A stretch of DNA of 64,000 nucleotides from Lachnospiraceae bacterium (lineage in GTDB: Bacteria > Bacillota > Clostridia > Lachnospirales > Lachnospiraceae): positions 60,949 to 124,948 of the forward strand of contig SVDZ01000005.1 in NCBI GenBank assembly GCA_015057625.1. Reading direction: 5' to 3'. This document shows positions 42,721 through 53,282 of the stretch, piece after piece. The number at the start of each line of letters is the position of its first letter. Position 1 is the first letter of the stretch. The translations under genes and the position numbers were made by a program. The notes beneath the pieces are model-generated. The model made no database searches, had not been told where the DNA came from, and was given only the letters and a program-made list of their open reading frames with translations.

Positions 42721-45700
42721 TTATTGGTTATCAATAACTGACGGATCAAACTTAGCGTTCGTATAGATAATATACGAATCTTTCCATGCATTTGTTGCAC
42801 CGTCTAAATCTGCAGTAAGAACAACCTTGTAATTTGAATATTCATTGTGCTCAGCATCACCTGTTAAGACTATACAGTTGAAATCTACTTCAAACATCTT
42901 ATCAAGATCCTGCTGCTTTCCATGATCAATTTCACCTGTGTATACATAAGTCTGCGGATCTGATCTGTCCGCAACCAGTGTAACCTCTGAGTTGGAATCT
43001 GTCAGATTTACATTACTCATATAATCACCAATGTCATCAACCTGATCATATCTCGTAACACCCATATTATCTGTTACTTTCTTATATAGCGAAATAGTAT
43101 AGACTACTTTTTCTGCAGAATTGTAATCAACAATATCATCTACATTGTAAATTGCTTTTCCAATAATCGGATGTTGAGTTCCGTATTTTCCGTTTACTCC
43201 CAATAAGCTTCGGTTATTTGTTCTAAGTCCTATTTCATCTGTATTGTCGTCTGTCGGAACAGCGTTAAAGCTTAACTGTGCACTGTTCTTAGTTGTAGAA
43301 TAATAGAATTTTCCATCCGGGTCTTCCTCAATTGCATTAAGTGCACTGTATCGAAGATCTTCCTCCCTGTACGCTACGCTGGATTTTACAGATAACTGTG
43401 TTCCGACTTTTGCTGCTCCATTAACATTAAAAGGAAATGCAGTAATATCATTAAATGTCATTGTCGTCACAGAATGTATTGTAACTACAGGTGTAAGTGT
43501 AGGATCCGAAAGCGCATCTCTGATGCTTCCTGAGTTGAGATATACATAATTCGCACCCAAATATGAATGTGTCGAACTCTCCGTATGACTTCCGCTGGAG
43601 TTTGTATAACTTATTGTCGTTAAATTATGTATATATCCCGGTGTAATACCGTAGATGATATCTGACATCTTACCGTCTGCATCACGAGATGTAAGTGTAA
43701 GATAATATGCATGATAAACATCTGAGTTTGCAAGGAATGCTCCGGCACTAAGATTTTTAATCTGAACCGTAGCTGTCACTTCTGTCTTTAAAACCTTATT
43801 TACCGATGTCATTTCTCTGTTGTCATCCCACATTGAGTTTCCATCACCGGAAGTAACTACAAAACTATTAGTTGTAATCTCATGATTAAACAAATCTCCT
43901 AAAACTACCAGTGAATTCAAATTCAACTCTATATTTGCCTTTTGTACTTCTGATCCTCCCGTGTAAGTCATCAAACTTCCTGATTTGATAATAACACTGT
44001 GGGTTTGTCCTTCTGACAAGTTCGGAACATACATACTGATGTAGTAATCTTCATAAAGCTCATTTGAATGCATTGACCCCGTTCCCCATGCACTGTTGTC
44101 TGCCAGGATTGCCGACAGATTCTGTGGAGAAAACGGATTGCCACTCTCATCACGGAAGGATGAAAGATTTAGTGTTATGTCTGTATTTGTGGCATATGTT
44201 CCATCCAATGTCAACGTGTAATACTTATCCGCATTAGCATTCGGGTCAACAAGAATCAGCTTTGTACCATTTGGTAATGTATCGAAGTTACCATCCAAAT
44301 TAAGTACTATGCTCTTATCAAAATTCCAATTATATCCTGATGAAATCTGATTCTTAGGATATGTATAACGTATAAATGTAGTTATCCACTCGTTAGTACT
44401 TTCAACGATGATAGAAGTTGTTTTTGGTACCGCTATTTCCGAAGCAATCTTTCCTGCATACGGTGTACGTGAATAAGTGGTTCCTGTCATAGTTACTGCG
44501 CTAAATTCCGCAGTAAGAATCTTCTTTGTGTATACAGGTACGTATAAGTGATATGCCACTCTCACATTGTTAACGTCAGTCGGATCTTTGAACTGAACAT
44601 CAACAAGTGAAAACTGACATGTATTACCAGACTCTGAATCAGCTTTTGTTGAGTCAAACCAATATTTACCACCGTTGGTAACATCATCATCCGAATACAA
44701 TTGCAATCCCTGATCATCTTCTTCACCGAGAACAAATTTCCCCGCACTTGAACTATAATAACACGGAGTAATCTTTACCTGATAAAGTTGATTAATTGTA
44801 GAATTACCACAACTATACGCATACCTGTTAAAAGTATTTGAGTTTGGCGTTCCTGCTGCCGCATTTGTAACTAAACGAATATACGACTTTATAAACGGTG
44901 TAATATCTCCTGTTTTATCTGTGTCATCGTTTATGACAAGCATTGCAAAATTATTGACTCCTGTTAAATCAGTAAAATCTTCACCAAATTCAGCTGCTGC
45001 CGTAGATATCTTAAACGCTCCATCTTTATACGTACCATTATCGTTGATGTATTTTGTTAGAGTCACAGAATCTTTAACATTTCCAACTGACGAATCAGTT
45101 ACAGCCGCATCTCCTATACTATATCTTCTATTTGACGTTCCAGCCTTATTATCTTTATAAATCTCTCCTGCATTGCCAAGTGTTGTTCCAATACCTGCGC
45201 CATCACCGGTGATGTATTCACCGGTACCTAAAGCTATATGCGGTGCAGTATTAACAAACGGTGCAGAAGGGTAGGTCAATTCATCCTGTCCGACAGTATT
45301 TGTCAAAGTCACTCCAAATGTGGATGCATAGCCCGTACCTGCTGTCAAGTCAGATGCTGATGAATTTAAGTAATCTGCAAAAACGAAGAGATTACCTGTG
45401 TTAGTTCCGTTTGTTTTAACAACAGCAGTCGGAACTTTCGAAACAGTCGAATTATACGCTCCAATACCTATAAATCTGTCAACCAGACTACTACTATTCC
45501 CTCCTAAAACAATTCCTGAATTGCTTGTATTATCTGTCAGAGCATCTGTCGACAAATTTCTCTTCAAAAATTCCACGCCATCTATTTTCAGATTATATCC
45601 TGATATTTTTGCACCGGAATAACCCACAATCCCTCCTCCTGCATTACTTGAATTTGTTACAATATCGCAATCTTTTACATAAAGGTTTTTAAGATATATA

Positions 45701-48700
45701 GGTTTATTAGACATAGCACCTAAAATACCTCCAACATTTCTACCTTCAATCTTATACCCCGTGATACAACAATTTTCTATCACACTTGTATTGTTGCTAA
45801 AATCAGACGGAGTACTAGTATTAAAACTTACATCTGTAACGAAACCTGCTGCACCACATCTATTATCTGAGCCTGCCGTATAAGCTCTAATTTCAGATTT
45901 ATTCTGTGAATCGCCAATTACAGCGCAATTAGAAATCTTAATATATTTTGGATACCAATCAGACTTCGCATTACCACACCTGGCCAAAAAGCCCGCTGCA
46001 TTATTTTTTGCCCTGACAGAAATATTATTCAATGTGCAGTTATCTATAATGATATAATCATTATCTGCCCAGGTCTTGTTCATCGCCTGAGAAAATCCGA
46101 TAAACCCTGCTGCATTTGGAACATTTTGTGCTCCGATAACAGGAGTTGCACCAAGTCCATATAGGTTAATATTTTTAATTTCAGCACCCGAGCCGGTATA
46201 TCCGATAAGCCCTCCTACGATACATCTGTTCGCTGTTCCGGTATAGTAAGTTGAAACATTTGAGACATAAATGTTTGATGATGTGTCATTTTCTGTTTCA
46301 CCATCAATATAAGGACGGCACCAAAAAGTCATACCTACAAAACTGCCAACTCCATGACGCAGACTCTCATCATTACTTTTTCCATAATAACCTCCTGTAA
46401 CACCTATACCGTTTTGTTCTGAATTGCATCCATCTATTCTCATTTTTCTCATAGCACGAGTTGCATCTATTCCTATCAGTCCTCCACATGAGTAGGCACC
46501 TTTAATTGTTATACCGTCAAATTTGATATTATAAAAATTATTATCCGTATCATATGCATTATTTTGATCATTTTTCGTTCCATATGTAACACGTTTTCCA
46601 ACAACACCACCAACACAGAATAGCTGTGATTCGGCAGTATTTCCTGTTATATCATTGTCGCTCGCATCATATACAACATCTTCTATGCTTCCCTGTAAGG
46701 TGATATTTTGAAACTGGTATTCATGATTTGCATCATTTTTTACCAAAACGCAATCAAATAATCCCAGCCCCATAAGCTGCCAAAGATTGTCGTCATGACC
46801 ATAGTTTACGGACTCCAAATCATCACCAATATATTCTTGTGTAAGACTTTTATTTTGCTTATGATAATAATTCTCCTGATTTCTTTCATACCTAGGTAGG
46901 CTAATATGAAGTTTAATCGTATTGTTGTTTCCTTCAAATGTTGCTACTTTTACTGCTGTTCTTGATGCGGGATTCTTTTGGCTATACGGGTTAATCCCAA
47001 CACATCCAATTCCCCTGAAAGCCTTAAAATCATCAAACTCTTCAAATGTATCACTTTCAGAGAGGGTAATATCCCAAAACTTATTATTATCTGATGTCAT
47101 CTTTCGTGCAGGATAATTCTTTGAAGTTATAGTAGAATCATTTTCGTATGACGTTGTATATTTGTAAATAATATATGGAGTCGGTGAGGAAACCAAATCC
47201 TGATTTGAAGAGTACTTATTATTGACACTGTCTCTATAAGCATATGACGAATAATCTGTTGGTTTTGCAGCCGTTTTGCCACAACCCACATCACTATAAT
47301 CTCCCAATCTTGCAACCCCGTATAAGTAGTTATTATATCCATACGAAGGAGAATATGCTCCATAATTTTCATTATTTGATACATTTGCCGTGCTTGCAAT
47401 TGACTGGGTAATTAAAGACATAATATAAAATGACTGCGCATCAGGAACTGAAATAGTACTATCGTCATAATTTACATCCAACTTATTTGTATTACTTCTG
47501 TCTATAGTATCTATAGAATAAGTATACTTCTTTGTTACATTATGATTTTCATCCTCGTTTGTTTCGTTATAGTTATCCGGAGCCGTCCCGCTTCGTCCAC
47601 TGATTTTTTCGTAAATTGCATATCCATTTATTACTCTGCCAACAAACTGGTTTGAATAAATGCCACCATCCGTAACATTTCTTCCTGTCACAGAATTAGA
47701 GCCTCTAAAAACAAGTGCTCCATTGACAACTGCACCTACCATTCCTCCTTCAGCAATAAGATGCTTAAATGTTCCTGTAAGAGTTGTCGTTCCTGTATAG
47801 GTAACACTGACATCATCGATGATATTATCTCCTCCCATTATTTCTCCAATAACACCACCGTAATACTTTGCATCTGTATTTGTACCATTATATCCGTAAA
47901 GTGCACTATCTCCGCTCTCGGTTTCTTCCTCGCTGATATTTGCAGTATTTACAATATCTATATTTTTAACTACCGCACCGTTAGCCACTACAATAAACGG
48001 ATTGTTTGTTGGATTTGTAATTGTAGGTTTACTGGTACTGCTTCCTACAATTACTCCATGAAACACAGTATCTCCTTTATTTGTATCATTAGGTGCACCG
48101 ATGCCTTCAAACCCATCCGGAAGCGTAAAGCTACCTTCAATCAAATAATATGCCGATGCAAGATAATACCGAACTCTGGTTTGTGTCCAAGTTCCATTTG
48201 AGAGTCCACCGGTATTATCTGATGCCTTATTGTAATTTGTACCGCTGAGGTTGTATTTTCCGCAACCATTTGCTCCTTCATGCCAAGAAACCGACACATG
48301 ATTAGTTGTAAAACTATTAGGCAAACAAATAACATTCGGATAAGCTGTACCGTTAATCGCTTTTGCTACAGCATCAAGCTGAGCTGCAGCCGAGATAATA
48401 TACGGATCATTATAAGTTCCACATCCTTCTGTAATACCTGGTGCTTTATAATTGACTTTTATCTCGGTAATAGGATAAGTCGCATTAGTTCCCTTGTCCG
48501 TATAGTTGCCTATATAAGGTAGAAAACCTGCAGAAAAATCAAATTCCACATTGCTGTTTGAAATCGGATTTGTATAGTTTCCATCTACTTCTCCTTCAAG
48601 GAAATAGCGTTTTTCTCCTCCCACATACTCTCTGGAATCGGAAATTTCCTTCCCGTATGTAACTTCACGCGGTCCCGTTGAAGTATTCCAGTCTGCTGCC

Positions 48701-51700
48701 ACGGCGTATTTATACTCCATATTTGAAGTTTTAGCCGCCAACAGTGTCTTAAAAAATATCGCCTGACTGAATATCGATCTGCTCGTTCCGTAAGCTGTAT
48801 CCATTGCTGCTGAATATGTCGAAGCATCTGCTGCCCAGTTTGTATCTGTTATAGTATTACCATCTCTAGCGTCAAGTTTAATATTGCTAAAAGTCATGGT
48901 CATATTTTTGCCTGTTGCAGTTCCAAACAGAGATTGCGCAACAGGTAGTGTCACACCTGCCCCACTATAATTATTTGCACGCAAATTGCTTAAAGTAAGA
49001 GATGGAGTTGCTGTTCCCGTTCCATCTATCTCATTAATAAGCATATATGATGCACTATTTGACGGCATCAGTTTGTCAAGTGTCAATCCCGTAAGTGAAA
49101 CACTTCCTGATGTAGACTTATTAATTAACGCACCTGAAGCAACTCCCGCTACATACCCGAAATTACCGGTAAGTATGAGAGTATTGGCTGTTAATGAAGA
49201 TACTGTTGTAAAAAGTCCTGTCTGCATCAGATAATGCTGATTACGACGAGTTGCCGATGTCTTTGCCATTGCAGTATTATCAGGATATCTAGACCACGAA
49301 TCCGGAGTCAACGATTGTCCTTCATATGTTTTTATGGCACCAAAACCAAATGTAACTGTAGCACCTGTTGGCAAAGTTACATCTCCACCAGATATCGGAT
49401 AATAAGACAATCCCGAAAGATCAATCGTCGTCTCCGATATCATATTTCCATTACTCTTAAAGTTATTTCTAATATTAGATGCAGCATAATTATACACTGA
49501 CCAAAGCAGGAACTTTTCACCGCCCGGTGCTGTACTTCCTTTGGTTCCTTTTGCAAGCATAACATCAAGATTATAGTAGTATCTGCTGTTAGGATTGCCC
49601 ACGAGATTACCCAATTGCGAATATAACTTATTCTGGTAAGTTCCTGTTCCGTTTTCAACATCGTTTGCGTCAACATCTGTTATTTTGGTTTTTGCTCCAT
49701 TTCCTGTGTTCATGTTGATATTGATGATTCCGGTTCCATCTCCACCAATCATAATATCTCCACTATTTTTACCGTTGTTTTTGGTATCTGCCGCTATTTC
49801 ATCAACATAATAATTACTGTCTGATGATGCTGTAGGTACGGTCACTCCTGTGAGTGAATAACCGCTGTTCTTCAGATTGATGTATAATCCCTCTGAATCA
49901 CTATATGCCTCATTTACTATCAAACCGAATGAAGCCGGATTTGTATCAGTTGATGCAAATGCCGTATTAACAGGAGTGACATCCGTTGTTGCCTGCATAG
50001 TAAGTGATACAATATCCCACACTCCTGATCCTCTAAATACCAGTCCGCACTGTTTACTTCCTGTGCCTGAATATTTATGATTAACTTTCGAACCTGTTAT
50101 TGTAAGTCCATTAATTGTCACATTAGTTTCATCCCACATAGTTCCAAGCAATCCGCCGGGATATTTTGCCCTAGTATCCACTCTAGCCTCAGTCATTGTT
50201 ACTGTATTTAACGTTATCACGCGGGCATTTGTAGTATTCTTTCTAACTCTTCCTATCATTCCTGCCACATATGAATAATCTGGATTAGCTGTCACATTAT
50301 CATCAATAATGATAGATGGTGAAACATCCGTATTAGTAATTGACACATTATACCTAGTAGAATCAGCACCTTTGAGCAATCCCAAAACTCCGCCGGCATA
50401 TGTGTATTTGCCAGCACTTTCATTACCTGTAACAGTACCTGTCAGGGTAATTGAAGGCGTAATGCTACAACCTGTAACAGATAATGTGTAAGGATTCCCT
50501 GTCGTTTCATTTCCGTCAAATGTACCTGAAATTCCTCCGATATGAAATTTTGCATCATCAGCTCTGTCAACAGTCATAACTGTATCAACAGTTACATTTT
50601 CAATAGTTGCTCCGTTAGTCATCGCTCCCATCAAAGGGGCAATATAGAGGTCACTTGAACCTGCCACTCTTGAAACATGCATGCTTCCTCCAATAGTAAT
50701 ATCATTAAATGAAGCTCCTTTTCCAAAAGCAATTAAGCCCTGTGCATCATGCCCATAACCATTTGAAAGATATATTCTGCCTCCTTGTGAACCTGAAGCA
50801 ACTGCATCCCCATTTGCGTCACATCCATATGCTTCACCTGTAGCGAGAAGTATTTTGTCTGTTTCCGCACCTGTTGTACCCGATATACTTCCTGTGAAAA
50901 AGTCAGGTGATTCTTCAAACTCATTATCGCTGTTAATATATTTCCCATTTCCACCGTCTCTTGTAAGTCCCAGTAAACCTGTACCTGCAAGGTCTATTAT
51001 TCCTGTGATTGTTATATCAGAACTCAATAACGCAGTCTTGTTTGCTCCACCGGTTGCAAAACAAAGTGCTCCGTGATTACTTCCGTCATTCAACTGCATA
51101 TTGAGCGCCACTTTGGCAAATGATACTTCGTCGGTTATGGAAGGATTTGCTGTCACTGCTGCAACAGTAACCTTATTGTTTGCCACGGATACTATTCCTG
51201 CTTCTTCGGCATTCTTCTCTGCGCCGTTTACAGTAAACATTCTTAAAACCTCTCCCCACTGACCTAAATCAGATGCAGTTGTAGCGGCATTTCTCTTAAG
51301 TGTCCAATCAGCATTTTTTCCATTACCTTTTGCATAAACCAAAGTCTCATCATTTTCATATATCAGCTGCGCATATCCACTTGCAGCCTTAGCTCCGCTA
51401 ATATCAGTAACACCGGCAAATCTTACTACTCCTTTCTTGAAAGAGTATGCTATCGCTCCACCCTTGTATGATTTTCCGGAAGCCATAGAAAGTGTATAAT
51501 CGCCTGTTACGTCAATAAATGATCCTGCATTACTGTCATCTAAAGTCGAAATAATTCCTCCGAATTTAGTGGTATTGTCTGCAGTTGCATTTGTAACGCT
51601 TACTCCATCTACTGATACATAAGTGGAACCATTAAGCGTACCAATAACACCTCCCACAGTTCCTGAAGAGGTGCATCTGAGATTATTAATAGTGAAATTA

Positions 51701-53232
51701 GTTAAAGTCAGTGTATTTGTATAAGATGAATTGACATACTCACCGATAATACCACCATAAGCCACAGAACTTGAAGGTGGTGCAAAATGAGTATTGCTCG
51801 TATTAGAATCTGTAATAGTAACACTTCCACTTGATGTGTATTTTCCAAAAAGTCCTCCTGCCGTCGTTCCTGAAAGCGAAAGCGAACTGTCTGTATACTT
51901 GTCTAAATCGATTGTTGAAGCAGCCAAATATGTAGTTTTGTAAACACCTGCAATACCACCGCTATACCCTTTACCACTATTAACTGTACATGATGACAGA
52001 GAATAAGTTCTTGAAAGAAGAATATCGTTTGCCGAAGAATTGCTCTCATAGTATCCAAATGCTCCACCTGTTGCAGTAGCGTTACTTCCATTGTGCACAG
52101 TACAATTTGACAATGTAATTGCTCCGCTTGATGTCTCATAATTTACCACTGTATTTTTACAATATCCTGCTATTCCGCCTGCATAAGCAGTTCCGTCAAC
52201 GCTTCCCGAAATAGAATAACCTGAAGGCAGAGTAATAGTTCCTCCCTCGGCGTGGCCGCAGACAAATCCCACCTGACTTTTGGCAGTCTGGAAATCTACC
52301 TTAAGGTCAGAGCTTCCATTTAAAAGTTCAAATGTAGAATTGTTAAGCTCACCTACCAGTCCACCACAGTAAGCTGTCTGCGTTCCTACAAATGTCACAT
52401 TATCATTATTTGTCTTTGTGTAAGTAGCCTGAAGAACACTGCTTCCTTTTATAGCCCCGCAAAGTATTCCATAGCTCTTATTACTTTCCTTATTGTCAAT
52501 AATCGAGCCTGAAATAATAACATCATTACTGTCTTTTTGAGGGGTGTGATTACTATTATCCGTAAATGTAAGATTGACCTTTGCACCTGTGATCATTTCA
52601 CCGATAACTCCGGAATAACTTTTTACGCTGGAAGAATTCAGTATTATTCCCCATTCATATGGCGATGCCGCACTACTTCCTACTACATGATTTGCAAAAA
52701 GTGCTGATAATGAATCACCAACATCAGCCGCGCGGTTAATATTAATCGGAACACCTGTAGACGTTCCTAATCTGTACATTTTTACCGAATCTTTTACATA
52801 ATCAAATATTGGAGCATTTGCCACTACAGCAAAATCAGATGCATTTGTATTAAAGTACACAGTTCCATCGAATGGTGCACTAGAATTGCCTATCGGATTA
52901 TAATTTGTATCAAACAAAAAGCTTCCTCCAACCGGATTGAGCGTTATGGTATCTTCAGCATGTTCAGCAGCCCATGACGAATCCTGAAAGCATTTTGAAT
53001 AATCCGAGAAATCTGTCTGCTCTGAAGTAAATGTATAAAAATGCCCTGTAAATCTAGCCTTGAGTTCTTCAAGTTCTCCCGCCGCCTTAACTTTCTTTAC
53101 AAGTCCTCCAATATCTATTGCATTTTCTGAAATCATATCTGTCGGAAGTCCCGCAAACACAAGAGTTAACGCTAGAGTAATGCTAACTATTCTCTTCGTT
53201 ATTTTTTTTCTATTATTTATAGTTTTTCTCAT
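42721..53232 (-). CDS. Giant secreted surface protein with GLUG-like repeats
   Basis: This is a secreted protein of about 3,503 residues. A signal peptide (SITLALTLVFAGLP) opens it. More than 25 copies of a GG-[hydrophobic]2-G motif fall in clusters near residues 295-560 (GGLVGEL, GGIAGYC, GGLFGKY, GGVIGTL), 880-1030 (GGISGTF, GGVLGLL, GGLLGTM), 1795-1850 (GGVIGEIMGG, GGMVGAV) and 2205-2530 (GGVVGKR, GGLIGID, GGLIGYT, GGILGAM, GGGIVGYSG). This is the GLUG/right-handed beta-helix style of adhesins. From about 2530 the sequence becomes irregular, with a beta-rich C-terminal third. I see no LPXTG, SLH, Big_2 or lectin module. The ATG at 53232 has GAGGGTGAT upstream; a GTG at 53250 is the alternative. 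The three membrane proteins encoded just upstream are probable partners. Confidence 0.85.
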   Translation of the reverse strand: MRKTINNRKKITKRIVSITLALTLVFAGLPTDMISENAIDIGGLVKKVKAAGELEELKARFTGHFYTFTSEQTDFSDYSKCFQDSSWAAEHAEDTITLNPVGGSFLFDTNYNPIGNSSAPFDGTVYFNTNASDFAVVANAPIFDYVKDSVKMYRLGTSTGVPININRAADVGDSLSALFANHVVGSSAASPYEWGIILNSSSVKSYSGVIGEMITGAKVNLTFTDNSNHTPQKDSNDVIISGSIIDNKESNKSYGILCGAIKGSSVLQATYTKTNNDNVTFVGTQTAYCGGLVGELNNSTFELLNGSSDLKVDFQTAKSQVGFVCGHAEGGTITLPSGYSISGSVDGTAYAGGIAGYCKNTVVNYETSSGAITLSNCTVHNGSNATATGGAFGYYESNSSANDILLSRTYSLSSCTVNSGKGYSGGIAGVYKTTYLAASTIDLDKYTDSSLSLSGTTAGGLFGKYTSSGSVTITDSNTSNTHFAPPSSSVAYGGIIGEYVNSSYTNTLTLTNFTINNLRCTSSGTVGGVIGTLNGSTYVSVDGVSVTNATADNTTKFGGIISTLDDSNAGSFIDVTGDYTLSMASGKSYKGGAIAYSFKKGVVRFAGVTDISGAKAASGYAQLIYENDETLVYAKGNGKNADWTLKRNAATTASDLGQWGEVLRMFTVNGAEKNAEEAGIVSVANNKVTVAAVTANPSITDEVSFAKVALNMQLNDGSNHGALCFATGGANKTALLSSDITITGIIDLAGTGLLGLTRDGGNGKYINSDNEFEESPDFFTGSISGTTGAETDKILLATGEAYGCDANGDAVASGSQGGRIYLSNGYGHDAQGLIAFGKGASFNDITIGGSMHVSRVAGSSDLYIAPLMGAMTNGATIENVTVDTVMTVDRADDAKFHIGGISGTFDGNETTGNPYTLSVTGCSITPSITLTGTVTGNESAGKYTYAGGVLGLLKGADSTRYNVSITNTDVSPSIIIDDNVTANPDYSYVAGMIGRVRKNTTNARVITLNTVTMTEARVDTRAKYPGGLLGTMWDETNVTINGLTITGSKVNHKYSGTGSKQCGLVFRGSGVWDIVSLTMQATTDVTPVNTAFASTDTNPASFGLIVNEAYSDSEGLYINLKNSGYSLTGVTVPTASSDSNYYVDEIAADTKNNGKNSGDIMIGGDGTGIININMNTGNGAKTKITDVDANDVENGTGTYQNKLYSQLGNLVGNPNSRYYYNLDVMLAKGTKGSTAPGGEKFLLWSVYNYAASNIRNNFKSNGNMISETTIDLSGLSYYPISGGDVTLPTGATVTFGFGAIKTYEGQSLTPDSWSRYPDNTAMAKTSATRRNQHYLMQTGLFTTVSSLTANTLILTGNFGYVAGVASGALINKSTSGSVSLTGLTLDKLMPSNSASYMLINEIDGTGTATPSLTLSNLRANNYSGAGVTLPVAQSLFGTATGKNMTMTFSNIKLDARDGNTITDTNWAADASTYSAAMDTAYGTSRSIFSQAIFFKTLLAAKTSNMEYKYAVAADWNTSTGPREVTYGKEISDSREYVGGEKRYFLEGEVDGNYTNPISNSNVEFDFSAGFLPYIGNYTDKGTNATYPITEIKVNYKAPGITEGCGTYNDPYIISAAAQLDAVAKAINGTAYPNVICLPNSFTTNHVSVSWHEGANGCGKYNLSGTNYNKASDNTGGLSNGTWTQTRVRYYLASAYYLIEGSFTLPDGFEGIGAPNDTNKGDTVFHGVIVGSSTSKPTITNPTNNPFIVVANGAVVKNIDIVNTANISEEETESGDSALYGYNGTNTDAKYYGGVIGEIMGGDNIIDDVSVTYTGTTTLTGTFKHLIAEGGMVGAVVNGALVFRGSNSVTGRNVTDGGIYSNQFVGRVINGYAIYEKISGRSGTAPDNYNETNEDENHNVTKKYTYSIDTIDRSNTNKLDVNYDDSTISVPDAQSFYIMSLITQSIASTANVSNNENYGAYSPSYGYNNYLYGVARLGDYSDVGCGKTAAKPTDYSSYAYRDSVNNKYSSNQDLVSSPTPYIIYKYTTSYENDSTITSKNYPARKMTSDNNKFWDITLSESDTFEEFDDFKAFRGIGCVGINPYSQKNPASRTAVKVATFEGNNNTIKLHISLPRYERNQENYYHKQNKSLTQEYIGDDLESVNYGHDDNLWQLMGLGLFDCVLVKNDANHEYQFQNITLQGSIEDVVYDASDNDITGNTAESQLFCVGGVVGKRVTYGTKNDQNNAYDTDNNFYNIKFDGITIKGAYSCGGLIGIDATRAMRKMRIDGCNSEQNGIGVTGGYYGKSNDESLRHGVGSFVGMTFWCRPYIDGETENDTSSNIYVSNVSTYYTGTANRCIVGGLIGYTGSGAEIKNINLYGLGATPVIGAQNVPNAAGFIGFSQAMNKTWADNDYIIIDNCTLNNISVRAKNNAAGFLARCGNAKSDWYPKYIKISNCAVIGDSQNKSEIRAYTAGSDNRCGAAGFVTDVSFNTSTPSDFSNNTSVIENCCITGYKIEGRNVGGILGAMSNKPIYLKNLYVKDCDIVTNSSNAGGGIVGYSGAKISGYNLKIDGVEFLKRNLSTDALTDNTSNSGIVLGGNSSSLVDRFIGIGAYNSTVSKVPTAVVKTNGTNTGNLFVFADYLNSSASDLTAGTGYASTFGVTLTNTVGQDELTYPSAPFVNTAPHIALGTGEYITGDGAGIGTTLGNAGEIYKDNKAGTSNRRYSIGDAAVTDSSVGNVKDSVTLTKYINDNGTYKDGAFKISTAAAEFGEDFTDLTGVNNFAMLVINDDTDKTGDITPFIKSYIRLVTNAAAGTPNSNTFNRYAYSCGNSTINQLYQVKITPCYYSSSAGKFVLGEEDDQGLQLYSDDDVTNGGKYWFDSTKADSESGNTCQFSLVDVQFKDPTDVNNVRVAYHLYVPVYTKKILTAEFSAVTMTGTTYSRTPYAGKIASEIAVPKTTSIIVESTNEWITTFIRYTYPKNQISSGYNWNFDKSIVLNLDGNFDTLPNGTKLILVDPNANADKYYTLTLDGTYATNTDITLNLSSFRDESGNPFSPQNLSAILADNSAWGTGSMHSNELYEDYYISMYVPNLSEGQTHSVIIKSGSLMTYTGGSEVQKANIELNLNSLVVLGDLFNHEITTNSFVVTSGDGNSMWDDNREMTSVNKVLKTEVTATVQIKNLSAGAFLANSDVYHAYYLTLTSRDADGKMSDIIYGITPGYIHNLTTISYTNSSGSHTESSTHSYLGANYVYLNSGSIRDALSDPTLTPVVTIHSVTTMTFNDITAFPFNVNGAAKVGTQLSVKSSVAYREEDLRYSALNAIEEDPDGKFYYSTTKNSAQLSFNAVPTDDNTDEIGLRTNNRSLLGVNGKYGTQHPIIGKAIYNVDDIVDYNSAEKVVYTISLYKKVTDNMGVTRYDQVDDIGDYMSNVNLTDSNSEVTLVADRSDPQTYVYTGEIDHGKQQDLDKMFEVDFNCIVLTGDAEHNEYSNYKVVLTADLDGATNAWKDSYIIYTNAKFDPSVIDNQ

Positions 53233-53282
53233 ATGATCACCCTCAATCACAACATTAGTATTTCCATTTCAATATCTATTGA

